A DNA stretch of 37,796 nt from Alphaproteobacteria bacterium (lineage in GTDB: Bacteria > Pseudomonadota > Alphaproteobacteria > Rhizobiales > Aestuariivirgaceae): positions 1-37,796 of the forward strand of contig JAJRRZ010000027.1 of NCBI GenBank assembly GCA_024279045.1. Direction: 5' to 3'. Below are positions 16,709 to 25,271 of this stretch, piece after piece (the stretch's first letter is position 1; every line of letters begins with the position of its first letter). The notes below the pieces were generated by a model. It did no database searches. It was given only the letters and a program-made list of their open reading frames with translations, and was not told the origin of the DNA. A program made the translations under genes and the position numbers.

Positions 16709-16742
16709 CACGCCGCAGCAATGACGAAAGGAGCCAGGACAA

Positions 16743-17120
16743 ATGACCGGTATGGCAATCCTCAATCTGACCGATGCTGCCGTGGCGCGTATTCGTGCGT
16801 TGCAGGAGAAATCCGGCAAACCTGGTGCGGGCTTGCGCATATCGCTGAAGGAAGGCGGCTGCGCAGGCTATGAATACGACATGCAGTGGGCGGAAGAGCC
16901 CAACCCCGGCGATGACGTGGTGGAACAGGACGGCGTGAAGGTCTACATCGACCCGGGCGCATTGCTCTATCTGCTGGGCTCCACCATGGATTACCAGGAA
17001 GACAGGCTGAAGGCCGGTTTCGTCTTCGACAATCCCAACCAGATTTCCGCTTGCGGCTGTGGCGAATCGGTGCAGTTGAAGCCGGTGGATCCGGAGGTGG
17101 TGGAGAAAATCCGCGGTTGA
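16743..17120 (+). CDS. sufA: A-type Fe-S carrier protein (SufA/IscA/ErpA family)
   Basis: A 125-residue A-type carrier that accepts clusters from SufBCD and delivers them to apo-proteins. The three ligand cysteines are present: one in EGGCAGYEYDM and two in SACGCGES near the C-terminus. AAGGAG (from 16728) lies about nine bases upstream of the ATG at 16743; a second ATG at 16752 (MAILNLTD) is possible. Placement at the end of the suf cluster favours SufA, though IscA and ErpA share these motifs. It ends the run of suf genes. Confidence 0.92.
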   Translation: MTGMAILNLTDAAVARIRALQEKSGKPGAGLRISLKEGGCAGYEYDMQWAEEPNPGDDVVEQDGVKVYIDPGALLYLLGSTMDYQEDRLKAGFVFDNPNQISACGCGESVQLKPVDPEVVEKIRG

Positions 17121-17281
17121 ATATGCGCAATCCAGTGGGATGCAAGTGCATGCCACTGGCCGATGTTGCCGCCGCCAGGCACGCCAGCTCCATTGCCACA
17201 GTCTGTTCCGCACCGCCATGTCGGCAAGGTGCTGCACGGAGATGCCGGACGCTTTCACTCACGCCATTGTCAGGTGCACAT

Positions 17282-17301
17282 GATTATCACATGCGATAAT
17301 C
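17282..17301. promoter_or_regulatory. Inverted repeat GATTATC-N6-GATAATC upstream of the cytochrome gene
   Basis: A perfect 7-bp dyad with a 6-base spacer, 48 bases before the cytochrome c' start and inside a 229-base gap (17121-17349) that otherwise shows nothing. The shape suits an operator for a dimeric regulator. The regulator is not identified. Confidence 0.4.
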
Positions 17302-17349
17302 CCGCATGACCATATCAGGGTGGAGCACCTGCAAGAGAGAGTCGCGAAG

Positions 17350-17814
17350 ATGAAAACCTTGCACAGGCGCGGCATGTTTGCCGCAACAATGTTGTCTGCT
17401 GCCATTATGCTGTTGCCCGCACATGAGATACAGGCGCACAAGGGCGCGCAAGGCGTGGTGAAAGAGCGCATGAAGGGCATGATGCGCATGGAGAAAAGCT
17501 TGCGCCCCATCAATGCCATGCTGCAGGGCAAAAAGCCGTTCGACGCGAATCTGGTGCACAGGCAGGGGCGTGAGATCCTGCGCCATGCCGAGCGCATCCC
17601 GCACCTGTTTCCGCAGGGTTCGCTGCAATATCCCAGCGAGGCCGCGCCCGCCATCTGGCGGAACTTCGACGATTTCCGCCAGCGCGCCGATGAGCTGAAG
17701 CGCACCGCTCTGCTGCTGATGGAAGCCAACGCCGCCACCCTGCCGGACATCGCCCGCGAGATGCGCGCTGCCTGCAAGGGCTGCCACGAGAAATACCGCA
17801 TCGAGAAGGATTGA
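17350..17814 (+). CDS. Periplasmic cytochrome c'-type (class II) haem protein
   Basis: A 154-residue exported protein. The signal peptide is about residues 1-29 (basic MKTLHRRG, hydrophobic core, cleavage after IQA). The mature part reads as a four-helix bundle with the haem-binding CKGCH (C142, C145, H146) nine residues from the C-terminus, the hallmark of cytochromes c' and c-556. Family members bind NO or transfer electrons in the periplasm, and the exact role is not clear from sequence. I start at 17350 (MKTLHRR) rather than 17320 because it begins the signal peptide. It is convergent with rlmB, 41 bases apart. It may be a separate unit from suf. Confidence 0.9.
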   Translation: MKTLHRRGMFAATMLSAAIMLLPAHEIQAHKGAQGVVKERMKGMMRMEKSLRPINAMLQGKKPFDANLVHRQGREILRHAERIPHLFPQGSLQYPSEAAPAIWRNFDDFRQRADELKRTALLLMEANAATLPDIAREMRAACKGCHEKYRIEKD

Positions 17815-17855
17815 GGCGTCGCCAGGCCGCCATACAGGGCAGGGCGGTAGCGGAG

Positions 17856-18728
17856 TCAGTTGCCCGCCTGGCCCGAATGCAGGGCGAACAGGGCAATGGC
17901 GCAGGCGTTGGAAACGTTCAGCGAGCGGATTGCGCCAGGCATGTCCAGCCGCAGCACCGCATCACATGTCTCGCGTGTCTTGCGCCGCAGGCCTTTGCCC
18001 TCTGCGCCCAATACCAATGCGACCTTGCCGGGCACGTCCATGCCGCAGCGCAGTTCGCCCTCGCCGTCGCTATCCAGCCCCCACAGGGTGAAGCCATGGC
18101 CGCGCAACTCATCCATGGCGCGGGCCAGGTTGACCACGCGCACCAGCGCCACATGCTCCAGCGCGCCGCTGGCCGCCTTGGCCAGCACGCCGGAGGCCAG
18201 CGACGGGGCGTGCCGGGCGGTGGTGATGAGCGCACGCACGCCGAAGGCGGCGCAACTGCGCAGGATGGCGCCGACGTTGTGCGGGTCGGTTACCTGATCC
18301 AGCAGCAACAGCACGCCTTCCCGCGCAGCCACATCGGCCAAAGTTGGTGCGGGCAGTGGCTCGGCGAACAGCAACACTCCCTGATGCACCGCCTCCGCGC
18401 CCAGCCGCTGCGAAGGCTCCTGCGGACGCACCACCTCCGGCGTGATGCCGGCGGTGCGGAAGTCCTGTTGCAGCTTCTTTACCGCGTTCAGCGTGGCGAA
18501 GGCGCGCAATATCTTGCGGCCCGGGTTGTGCAGCGCTTCGCGCACGGTGTGAATGCCGTAGAGGATCTCCTCGTTTTCCGCCAGCGGCGAGAAGCAGGGC
18601 CGTGCATCCGCACCCTGGCGCTTCCTGTCGCATGCTTTGCCATCACCCTTGCCACTTCTTCTGTCATCCCCCTTGCCAAGGCTGGCTCTGTCGCGCCGCC
18701 CGCTGTTCCTGCCTTCGTGCCGAGCCAT
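17856..18728 (-). CDS. rlmB: 23S rRNA (guanosine-2'-O)-methyltransferase RlmB (SpoU/TrmH family)
   Basis: A 290-residue SPOUT methyltransferase that 2'-O-methylates rRNA; RlmB targets G2251 of 23S rRNA in E. coli. It has an N-terminal basic, low-complexity lead (about 1-45), then a substrate-binding domain (YGIHTVREALHNPGRKI) and the three SPOUT motifs: DPHNVGAILRSCAAFG, VLGAEGKGLR and SLNVSNACAIALF. The start at 18728 is preceded on its strand by GATGGAGGC. The exact nucleotide target is inferred from family; a related TrmH-type tRNA enzyme is possible. It is divergent from the methyltransferase at 18830, with about 100 bases to share promoters. Confidence 0.9.
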   Translation of the reverse strand: MARHEGRNSGRRDRASLGKGDDRRSGKGDGKACDRKRQGADARPCFSPLAENEEILYGIHTVREALHNPGRKILRAFATLNAVKKLQQDFRTAGITPEVVRPQEPSQRLGAEAVHQGVLLFAEPLPAPTLADVAAREGVLLLLDQVTDPHNVGAILRSCAAFGVRALITTARHAPSLASGVLAKAASGALEHVALVRVVNLARAMDELRGHGFTLWGLDSDGEGELRCGMDVPGKVALVLGAEGKGLRRKTRETCDAVLRLDMPGAIRSLNVSNACAIALFALHSGQAGN

Positions 18729-18829
18729 GCCCCTGCCTCCATCAATCAATACTGCGTGATCCTCTTGCAACCTCCGCCGGAATTGCCAACATCCCTGTCG
18801 CAACATGCCGCAAGGAGCAGGCAAACACC

Positions 18830-19510
18830 ATGAGTTCGGTCAATACCCCGCACGGCAAGGCGCGCGACAAGGCACCTGATGCCGACAAGGCACCTGATAC
18901 CATGCAACAGCACTGGAGTGGTGTCTACGCCACGAAAAACGAGGATGAAGTGAGCTGGTATCAGGCCCGCCCGGAAACATCCCTGCGGCTGATTGCCAAC
19001 ACCGGCTGCGGCGCGCACGCAGCGCTGATCGATGCCGGAGGCGGCGCTTCCACGCTGGTGGATCATCTGCTCGATGCCGGCCATGACGATCTCACCGTGC
19101 TGGACATTGCGCCCGAGGCGCTGGAAAAAGCCCGCGCACGCGTTGGCGAGCGGGCAGGGCATGTGGAATGGATTGCCGCCGATGTGCTGCAATGGCAACC
19201 CACGCGCCGCTACGATATCTGGCATGATCGCGCAGTGTTTCATTTTCTCACCGATGCGCAAGACCGCCGCCGCTACGTGCAAGTGCTCACCCGCGCCCTG
19301 AAACCCGGCGGACATGTCATCATTGCCACCTTCGCGCCCGATGGCCCGGAGAAATGCTCCGGCCTGCCGGTGATGCGTCATTCGCCACACAGCATTGCCG
19401 CGGAGCTGGGTGATGCGTTCGAGTTGCTGGAAACGGTGGATGAACATCACATCACGCCCGCCGGGCGGGTGCAGCATTTCAATTATGCCCGCCTGCGCCA
19501 CAAGCGCTGA
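18830..19510 (+). CDS. Class I SAM-dependent methyltransferase, substrate unknown
   Basis: A 226-residue protein with a Rossmann methyltransferase fold. The family opening is HWSGVYATKNEDEVSWYQ (about residues 27-44), motif I is LIDAGGGASTLVDHLLDAG, and motif II includes LTVLDIAPEAL. A later DRAVFHFL and the LKPGGHVIIATFAPDGPEKC segment are typical. AAGGAG lies 12 bases upstream of the ATG. The first 25 residues hold a short internal repeat (DKAPD twice), so M25 may be a secondary start. It is divergent from rlmB and followed by a deacetylase 153 bases on. No substrate can be proposed. Confidence 0.88.
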   Translation: MSSVNTPHGKARDKAPDADKAPDTMQQHWSGVYATKNEDEVSWYQARPETSLRLIANTGCGAHAALIDAGGGASTLVDHLLDAGHDDLTVLDIAPEALEKARARVGERAGHVEWIAADVLQWQPTRRYDIWHDRAVFHFLTDAQDRRRYVQVLTRALKPGGHVIIATFAPDGPEKCSGLPVMRHSPHSIAAELGDAFELLETVDEHHITPAGRVQHFNYARLRHKR

Positions 19511-19663
19511 ACACTTGTCCCGGTGGGAGCGGGCATGGAAGTGTTAACGCAAGGTTGCCGAGACCCGGCGCAATTGCCGGTTTCGCGTTTGCGGCAAGGC
19601 AACCTTTTCATGTCATCCTGCCCGGACGAGTATCGGGATTGTTTCGGGAAGGGAACATCCGTC

Positions 19664-20746
19664 ATGTCCTTTGTTTACCGCACCGTGCTGGATGTGCTGC
19701 ACCGTTCCGGGCTGGCGCGCGCCAGCCGCGGCACTTGCCGTGGCGTGGGCGTGGTGTTCATGCTGCATCGCGTGCTGCCCGCTACCTTCAGCGCCGCCAG
19801 CACCACAGGCACGGCTGGAGATGCCTTCGCGCCCAATGCGGGGCTGGCCATTACACCGGAATTCCTGGATGCCGCCATAGCCATCACTCGCCAGCAGGGC
19901 TATGACATCATCCCCCTGCGCGAGGTGCCCGCACGGTTGGCCGCCGCGCGCGAAGGCAAGGCGCGGCGCCCCTTTGCGGCATTCACGCTGGATGATGGCT
20001 ACCGCGACAACATGGAACACGCCTGGGAGGTGTTCCGCCGCCACGAGGCGCCCTTCACCATCTTCGTCGCTCCGGCCTATGCCGATGGAGAAGGCGAATT
20101 GTGGTGGGATGCGCTGGAGCAGGTCATCCGCGCCAACGATGTGCTGCACTGCGATCTGCCCGGCTTGCCGCGATCCATTCCCATGGTCAGTGCCGCCGAC
20201 AAGCAGGCGGCATGGGACATGCTCTATCCTGCCATCCGTTACATGGACGAGCATGCCCAGCGCGAATTCATCATCCGTTTTGCCGCGCGCCACGGCGTGG
20301 ATGTGCATCAGCAGTGTCGCGAGCTGATCATGGACTGGAACGAGCTGCGCGAGATCGCCGCCGACGAGCTGTGCGACATCGGCGCGCACACGCTGCATCA
20401 CCGGGCGCTGGCGCGCACGCCGGAAGATGAGGCTCGCCACGAGATGGCCGCCTCGCGCCAGCGCCTGCAGCAGGAGCTGGGGGTGGCGGCGGACATGCTG
20501 GCCTATCCCTATGGCGATGCCGATTCCGCCGGACCGCGCGAGTTTGCCTTGGCGCGGGAACTGGGCTTCACGCTGGCGCTCACCACCCGCAAGGGCCACC
20601 TCTATGCCGAACATGCGGATCATCTCACCGCCTTGCCGCGGCTGTCGCTGAATGGCTTCTACCAGCAACCGCACTACCTCGACGTGCTGCTTTCCGGCCT
20701 GCCATTCCTGCTCTACAATCGTTTCCGCCGCCTCAATGTTGCCTGA
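19664..20746 (+). CDS. Polysaccharide deacetylase (NodB/CE4 family)
   Basis: A 360-residue CE4-type deacetylase. The NodB motif 1 is FTLDDGYRDN (catalytic and metal aspartates D110/D111), and motif 2 is IGAHTLHHRAL with two metal histidines. YPYGDADSAG and the C-terminal LPRLSLNGFY match surface-polysaccharide deacetylases. I see no clear signal peptide, and a hydrophobic C-terminal patch (LLSGLPFLLYNRF) could contact the membrane. The ATG at 19664 has GGGAAGGGAAC upstream; the frame is open 47 codons earlier but without conserved content. Such proteins de-N-acetylate sugars in exopolysaccharide or O-antigen. It may serve the polysaccharide genes near the right end. Confidence 0.88.
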   Translation: MSFVYRTVLDVLHRSGLARASRGTCRGVGVVFMLHRVLPATFSAASTTGTAGDAFAPNAGLAITPEFLDAAIAITRQQGYDIIPLREVPARLAAAREGKARRPFAAFTLDDGYRDNMEHAWEVFRRHEAPFTIFVAPAYADGEGELWWDALEQVIRANDVLHCDLPGLPRSIPMVSAADKQAAWDMLYPAIRYMDEHAQREFIIRFAARHGVDVHQQCRELIMDWNELREIAADELCDIGAHTLHHRALARTPEDEARHEMAASRQRLQQELGVAADMLAYPYGDADSAGPREFALARELGFTLALTTRKGHLYAEHADHLTALPRLSLNGFYQQPHYLDVLLSGLPFLLYNRFRRLNVA

Positions 20747-20889
20747 GCCGTGCCGGGCGCGGGTGGCCGAAACAGGACGGGAGAAAATTCCCGGCACCCC
20801 TGTCGCGTTGCGGTTGACGTCCTGTGTGCCGCGGCGCAATATCCCTGACCGTTGCAATATCAATTTACCACAATTGATGGCAGGCGGGC

Positions 20890-22050
20890 ATGCGGATCAT
20901 CACTGAAACGGCGGCGCTGCGCGATCTCTGCCGGGATCTCGCGGCGGAAGACTACATCACCGTGGATACTGAATTCATCCGCGAACGCACCTATTGGGCC
21001 AGGTTGTGCCTGATCCAGGTGGCCGGCGCACGCGAGGCGGTCATCATCGACCCGTTGGCCGAAGGCATCGACCTGTCGCCATTCTTCGACCTGCTGGCCG
21101 ATGAGAGGGTGCTGAAAGTGTTCCATGCCGGGCGGCAGGACGTGGAAATCTTCCATCATCTTGCCGGACGCATACCCGCGCCGTTGTTCGACACGCAGAT
21201 CGCCGCCATGGTCTGCGGCTTCGGCGATCAGGTGAGTTATGGCGCGCTGGTGGAAAGGCTCACCGGCGTGCGAATCGACAAGGGCTCGCGCTTCACCGAC
21301 TGGGCGCGCCGCCCGCTGTCGCAGCGGCAACTGGAGTATGCCCTGGCCGATGTTACGCACCTGCGCGAGGCCTACGAGAAGCTACGCGAGGAACTACGCC
21401 GCTCCGGGCGCGAACCCTGGCTGAAGGAAGAGCTGGCCATTCTCACCAGCCGTGAAACCTACGAACAGGACGTCGACGAGGCATGGCGGCGCATCAAATT
21501 TCGCCCGCGTGATGCGCGGCAACTGGCTTTGCTGCAGCGCCTGGCCCGCTGGCGCGAGGAGGAAGCCCAGCGCCGCGACCTACCGCGCCGCCGCATATTG
21601 AAGGACGAGGCCATTGTCGAGATCGCCAGTGAAATGCCACGCACCGAGAAGGCATTGGCCGCCTTGCGCAATGTCTCCGCCGATCAGGCCCGGAAGGGGG
21701 CTGGCAAGGCCATCGTGAAGCTGGTGGAGGAGGTGCTGGCCCTGCCAAAGGAACAACTTCCACAGCTGGCGAAACGCGAAAAGCCCCACCCGGAAGGCAC
21801 CCAGGCGCGCGCCGACATCCTGAAGTTGGCGCTCAAGATCGTCTGCGAACGAGAGAACATTGCACCGAAACTCCTTGCCTCCGCCGCCGACCTGGAAAAA
21901 CTGGCCGCCGGGCGCGAGGATCTGCCAGTGCTGAAGGGCTGGCGCCGCGAGGTTTTTGGCGATCTGGCATTGCAATTGCTGCGCGGCGAGCGGGTCATTG
22001 GCCTGAAAAGTGGCCGCCCCGCCATCCTGCCGGCCCGGGGTGAGTGCTGA
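20890..22050 (+). CDS. rnd: Ribonuclease D
   Basis: A 386-residue 3'-5' exoribonuclease of the DEDD family that trims stable RNA precursors such as tRNA 3' ends. Seen: D26 and E28 in TVDTEF (Exo I), FHAGRQDVEIFHH (Exo II) and YALADVTHLREAY (Exo III, Y and D), so the catalytic set is complete. An HRDC domain follows (about 210-290), and a second helical region completes the protein, as in E. coli RNase D (375). GGCAGGCGGGC precedes the ATG. The next 547 bases carry two palindromic elements. Confidence 0.95.
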   Translation: MRIITETAALRDLCRDLAAEDYITVDTEFIRERTYWARLCLIQVAGAREAVIIDPLAEGIDLSPFFDLLADERVLKVFHAGRQDVEIFHHLAGRIPAPLFDTQIAAMVCGFGDQVSYGALVERLTGVRIDKGSRFTDWARRPLSQRQLEYALADVTHLREAYEKLREELRRSGREPWLKEELAILTSRETYEQDVDEAWRRIKFRPRDARQLALLQRLARWREEEAQRRDLPRRRILKDEAIVEIASEMPRTEKALAALRNVSADQARKGAGKAIVKLVEEVLALPKEQLPQLAKREKPHPEGTQARADILKLALKIVCERENIAPKLLASAADLEKLAAGREDLPVLKGWRREVFGDLALQLLRGERVIGLKSGRPAILPARGEC

Positions 22051-22185
22051 TGCTGTTGATTGTTCCTGCCGGATGCTGCCTTCCCTTCTCTTCCTTGCCA
22101 TGGAGTGATGAAATTTCTCTCGTCCGGGAGCTGTTTTTGGTTATGTTGGGAATTTGATGGTCATTTGCACCGAAACGGGCTTTCC

Positions 22186-22348
22186 TGGGCCCGGGGCCCA
22201 TTAAGAGGCATGGTAGGTGCGTCATTTGCGAAAAATATCAGCGTTTTTTGCCCGCCGGGAATGCCTGTAGGTATTTCCAAGGGCAAAAAGGCGTTGATAT
22301 GCAGCATGAACGCCACAGATGCCGTAAAAATTTATGGGTCCTGTCCCA
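22186..22348. mobile_element. Palindromic MITE-like element 1 (163 bp)
   Basis: A long imperfect palindrome centred near 22267. The left end is TGGGCCCGGGGCCCATTAAG; the right end, reverse-complemented, is TGGGACAGGACCCATAAAT. The arms pair through most of their length, for example AATATCAGCGTTTTTTGCCC against GGGCAAAAAGGCGTTGATAT. It has no coding capacity. The ends and inner motif TGATATGCAGC (22295-22305) are shared with element 2, so both belong to one family, probably non-autonomous derivatives of an IS with GGG-starting ends. Parent IS not identified. Confidence 0.6.
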
Positions 22349-22372
22349 AGGCAGGCGGGAAATCCCGAACAT

Positions 22373-22539
22373 CTAGGGTCTGGTCTCAATAAATGAGTGC
22401 TTCTCATGGGCATTTTGGCAAAATAGCAGCGGCTTTTCGTTCGCAGGCAATAGTGGAGCTATTGGCAAGAACGAAAAACCGCCTGATATGCAGCCAAAAT
22501 GCCCATGGGGAGTGCTCAGGTATTGAGTCCAGACCCTAG
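22373..22539. mobile_element. Palindromic MITE-like element 2 (167 bp)
   Basis: Bounded by CTAGGGTCTGGTCTCAATA on the left and its one-mismatch inverse on the right. The centre is CAATAG-TGGAG-CTATTG (22448-22464). By eye about 58 of 75 arm positions pair, including 14 in a row at CATGGGCATTTTGG. CTAG occurs at both tips and could be target duplication or part of the ends. TGATATGCAGC lies at 22484-22494, almost the same offset as in element 1. It ends 58 bases before gpt and may affect its expression. Confidence 0.65.
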
Positions 22540-22597
22540 TGCAACACCTCTGAAATGGCTCGCCTGCACAAGGCGCAACATATGGAGAGAAAGGCAC

Positions 22598-23110
22598 ATG
22601 CAAAACACCGGGCCTGACCTGGACGAACGCTACCGCAAGGGGTTCCCTGTTTCGTGGGACCAGTTCCACCGGGATGCCCGCGCGCTGGCCTGGCGGCTGG
22701 CGGAGAAGGGCCCATTTCATGCAGTGCTGGCCATTACCCGAGGCGGGTTGGTGCCTGCGGCCATCGTCGCGCGCGAGCTTGACCTGCGCGACATCGAAAC
22801 CATTGGCATCGCTTCCTACGATTTCAGCAGGCAGGGCGAACTGAACATGCTGAAAAGGCCGGCGGAGAAATATCTGAAGGATGGCGGCGCCGGGGTGCTG
22901 GTGGTGGATGACCTGGTGGACACCGGCAAGACGCTGAAATTCACCCGCGAGCTCTTGCCGAACGCGCATTACGCCTGCGTTTATGCCAAGCCCGCCGGGG
23001 TGCAACTGGTGGATACTTTCATTACCGAGGTGTCGCAGGATACTTGGATTTTCCTGCCGTGGGACATGGCGCTGCAATTCGCGCCCCCCATCCGCGAAAG
23101 CGGCGCCTGA
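22598..23110 (+). CDS. gpt: Xanthine-guanine phosphoribosyltransferase
   Basis: A 170-residue purine salvage enzyme that joins xanthine, guanine or hypoxanthine to PRPP. The PRPP-binding loop VLVVDDLVDTGKT is at 100-112, ITRGGLVPAAIVARELDLR is the N-terminal active-site loop, and the C-terminal WIFLPWDM is the base-binding region of the E. coli Gpt type. The ribosome-binding site GGAGAGAAAGG lies just before the ATG at 22598. The gene stands alone between palindromic elements upstream and a 361-base gap downstream. Confidence 0.95.
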   Translation: MQNTGPDLDERYRKGFPVSWDQFHRDARALAWRLAEKGPFHAVLAITRGGLVPAAIVARELDLRDIETIGIASYDFSRQGELNMLKRPAEKYLKDGGAGVLVVDDLVDTGKTLKFTRELLPNAHYACVYAKPAGVQLVDTFITEVSQDTWIFLPWDMALQFAPPIRESGA

Positions 23111-23471
23111 TGCTGCCAGCGCAGGCAGGGCAGACTCATTACGCACGCCTTCGAACTCGTGTGCATTTCTGCTCTCGACAAGGCCCCTTATCGCATGGAG
23201 ACCAAAATTTCCGCAGGCGCCTGCATGCATGTTGTTTGCAACATGCCGGGGCTGCTGAAAAGCAGGCGCGGCTGTGGCGCGATAGCAATTTTCGTCATTG
23301 TCCTGATTGTCTCGTCAACCACCACAGACAAGGGGTAGACAAGAGGTGTCTGTGATGAAGCTGTTTCTTCGGGAGTTCGGTAGCAGGCACAATGCTTGTG
23401 CATTGCGTGCGGGGCGGCCCTGCGTTATCAAGCGGACACGCAAAAACTGGATGCACACGGGAGAATCGCGA
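23111..23471. other. Intergenic region gpt-gatC with several small dyads
   Basis: 361 bases without a convincing gene. It holds a perfect palindrome GCAGGCGCCTGC (23214-23225), a hairpin GCATGTTG-TTTG-CAACATGC (23227-23246) that could end gpt transcription although it lacks a T-run, and an 8-bp stem CACAGACA/TGTCTGTG (23323-23354). A further CAATGC-TTGT-GCATTG lies near 23390-23405. The gatC promoter should be here, but I cannot fix it. Confidence 0.35.
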
Positions 23472-23759
23472 ATGTCCGTGGATACAGAGACGGTGCAGCG
23501 CATCGCGCGGCTGGCGCGCATACGCATTGCCGAGGAAGAACTGGAGCCGATGGCCAGGGAGTTGTCGGCCATTCTCGACTGGATCGGCCAGCTCGACGAA
23601 GTGGATACGGCTGACGTGGAGCCGATGACCTCGGTGGAAGACATGCCGATGAAGAAGCGCGCCGATGTGGTAGCCGACGGCAATTGCGCGGACGACATCC
23701 TGGCCAATGCGCCAAGGCGCGAGGGCAACTTCTTCGTTGTTCCCAAGGTGGTTGAATAA
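23472..23759 (+). CDS. gatC: Asp-tRNA(Asn)/Glu-tRNA(Gln) amidotransferase subunit C
   Basis: A 95-residue GatC, the small subunit that stabilises the GatCAB amidotransferase, which converts Glu-tRNA(Gln) (and in some species Asp-tRNA(Asn)) to the amide form. Family marks are VQRIARLARIRIAEEELE at the N-terminus, LDEVDTADVEPM, and the C-terminal APRREGNFFVVPKVVE. GGGAGAATCGCGA precedes the ATG. gatA starts 30 bases after its stop. Confidence 0.96.
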   Translation: MSVDTETVQRIARLARIRIAEEELEPMARELSAILDWIGQLDEVDTADVEPMTSVEDMPMKKRADVVADGNCADDILANAPRREGNFFVVPKVVE

Positions 23760-23789
23760 TCAGATACAGATATCTGAAGGGCTGGATGA

Positions 23790-25271
23790 ATGTCCGAACT
23801 TACCGATCTGACATTGGAGCAGGCGCGTGATGGCCTGAAGAAGGGTGAATTCAGCGCCAGCGAACTCGTCGAGGCCTATTTGCAGGCCATCGAGGCGGCC
23901 AATGGCGCGCTGAATGCCTACATTGCCAGCACGGCGGAAAAGGCGCTGGAAATGGCCGCAGAGAGTGATGCCCGCCTGAGCAAGGGTGAGGCGCGCCCCC
24001 TGGAGGGCGTGCCCATCGGCGTGAAGGACCTGTTCGCCACCCGTGATGTGCATACCCAGGCCTGCTCGAACATCCTGCGGGACTTCCGCCCGCGCTATGA
24101 ATCCACCGTTACCGCCAATCTGTGGCGGGACGGCGCGGTGATGCTGGGCAAGCTGAACATGGACGAGTTCGCCATGGGCTCGTCCAACGAGACGTCCTGT
24201 CATGGCCCGGTGGTCAATCCGTGGCGGCGCAAGGGAGATGAGGCGAAGCTCACCCCCGGCGGCTCTTCGGGCGGTTCGGCGGCTGCCGTGGCGGCACGAC
24301 TGTGCGCGGCGGCGACTGCCTCGGATACCGGCGGCTCCATTCGCCAGCCCGCGGCCTTTACCGGCACGGTGGGCATCAAGCCCACCTACGGGCGCTGCTC
24401 GCGCTGGGGCATGGTGGCCTTTGCTAGCTCGCTGGATCAGGCCGGGCCCATTGCCCGCACGGTGCGTGATGCCGCCATCATGCTGACTTCCATGGCCGGC
24501 CATGACGAGAAGGACACCACTTCGGCCAATGTCGAGGTGCCGGATTTCGAGGCGGCACTGGACGGCGGCATCGAGGGAATGAAAATCGGCATTCCGAAGG
24601 AATACCGCGTGCAGGGCATGCCGAAGGAAATGGAAAAGCTGTGGCAGCAGGGCGCGCAGTGGCTGAAGGAGCAGGGCGCGGAAATCGTGGAAGTCTCCCT
24701 GCCGCACACGAAATATGCGCTGCCGGCCTATTACATCGTTGCCCCGGCGGAGGCCTCTTCCAATCTGGCGCGTTATGACGGCGTGCGCTACGGCCTGCGG
24801 GTGGAGGCCGACGACCTCACCGACATGTATGAGCTGACGCGTGCGCAAGGGTTTGGCGCGGAGGTGAAGCGCCGTGTGCTCATCGGCACCTATGTGCTTT
24901 CCGCCGGTTATTACGATGCCTATTACCTGAAGGCGCAGAAGGTGCGCACGCTCATCAAGCGCGATTTCGATGCGGTTTTCGAGCAGGTGGATGCGCTGCT
25001 CACGCCAACCACGCCGTCGCCCGCCTTCGCGCTGGGAGAAAACGTGGACGACCCGCTGAAAATGTATCTCAACGACATCTTCACCGTTACGGTGAACATG
25101 GCCGGGCTGCCGGGCATTTCCGTGCCGGCGGGGTTTTCGGCGGATGGCTTGCCACTGGGCCTGCAGTTTATCGGCAAACCGTTCGACGAGGCCACCATCC
25201 TGAAACTGGCGCACGGCATCGAACAGGCGGCTGATCTGGATATGGCGCCCAGTGCCTGGTGGAAGAGCTGA
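23790..25271 (+). CDS. gatA: Asp-tRNA(Asn)/Glu-tRNA(Gln) amidotransferase subunit A
   Basis: A 493-residue amidase-signature protein, the glutaminase of GatCAB. The Ser-cisSer-Lys triad is readable: K79 in VPIGVKDLF, the cis-Ser in PGGSSGGSA (159-160) and the nucleophile S183 in DTGGSIRQPA. The C-terminal LPGISVPAGF and LGLQFIGKPFDE are typical. GAAGGG lies eight bases before the ATG. It is in one unit with gatC. gatB, often the next gene, is not here: 285 bases of non-coding DNA and then tatA follow. Confidence 0.97.
   Translation: MSELTDLTLEQARDGLKKGEFSASELVEAYLQAIEAANGALNAYIASTAEKALEMAAESDARLSKGEARPLEGVPIGVKDLFATRDVHTQACSNILRDFRPRYESTVTANLWRDGAVMLGKLNMDEFAMGSSNETSCHGPVVNPWRRKGDEAKLTPGGSSGGSAAAVAARLCAAATASDTGGSIRQPAAFTGTVGIKPTYGRCSRWGMVAFASSLDQAGPIARTVRDAAIMLTSMAGHDEKDTTSANVEVPDFEAALDGGIEGMKIGIPKEYRVQGMPKEMEKLWQQGAQWLKEQGAEIVEVSLPHTKYALPAYYIVAPAEASSNLARYDGVRYGLRVEADDLTDMYELTRAQGFGAEVKRRVLIGTYVLSAGYYDAYYLKAQKVRTLIKRDFDAVFEQVDALLTPTTPSPAFALGENVDDPLKMYLNDIFTVTVNMAGLPGISVPAGFSADGLPLGLQFIGKPFDEATILKLAHGIEQAADLDMAPSAWWKS

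Noticed and set aside
23227..23246. Hairpin GCATGTTG-TTTG-CAACATGC as a gpt terminator
   Set aside because: The stem is good, but no T-run follows and it is 117 bases after the stop. It is mentioned only within the intergenic entry.
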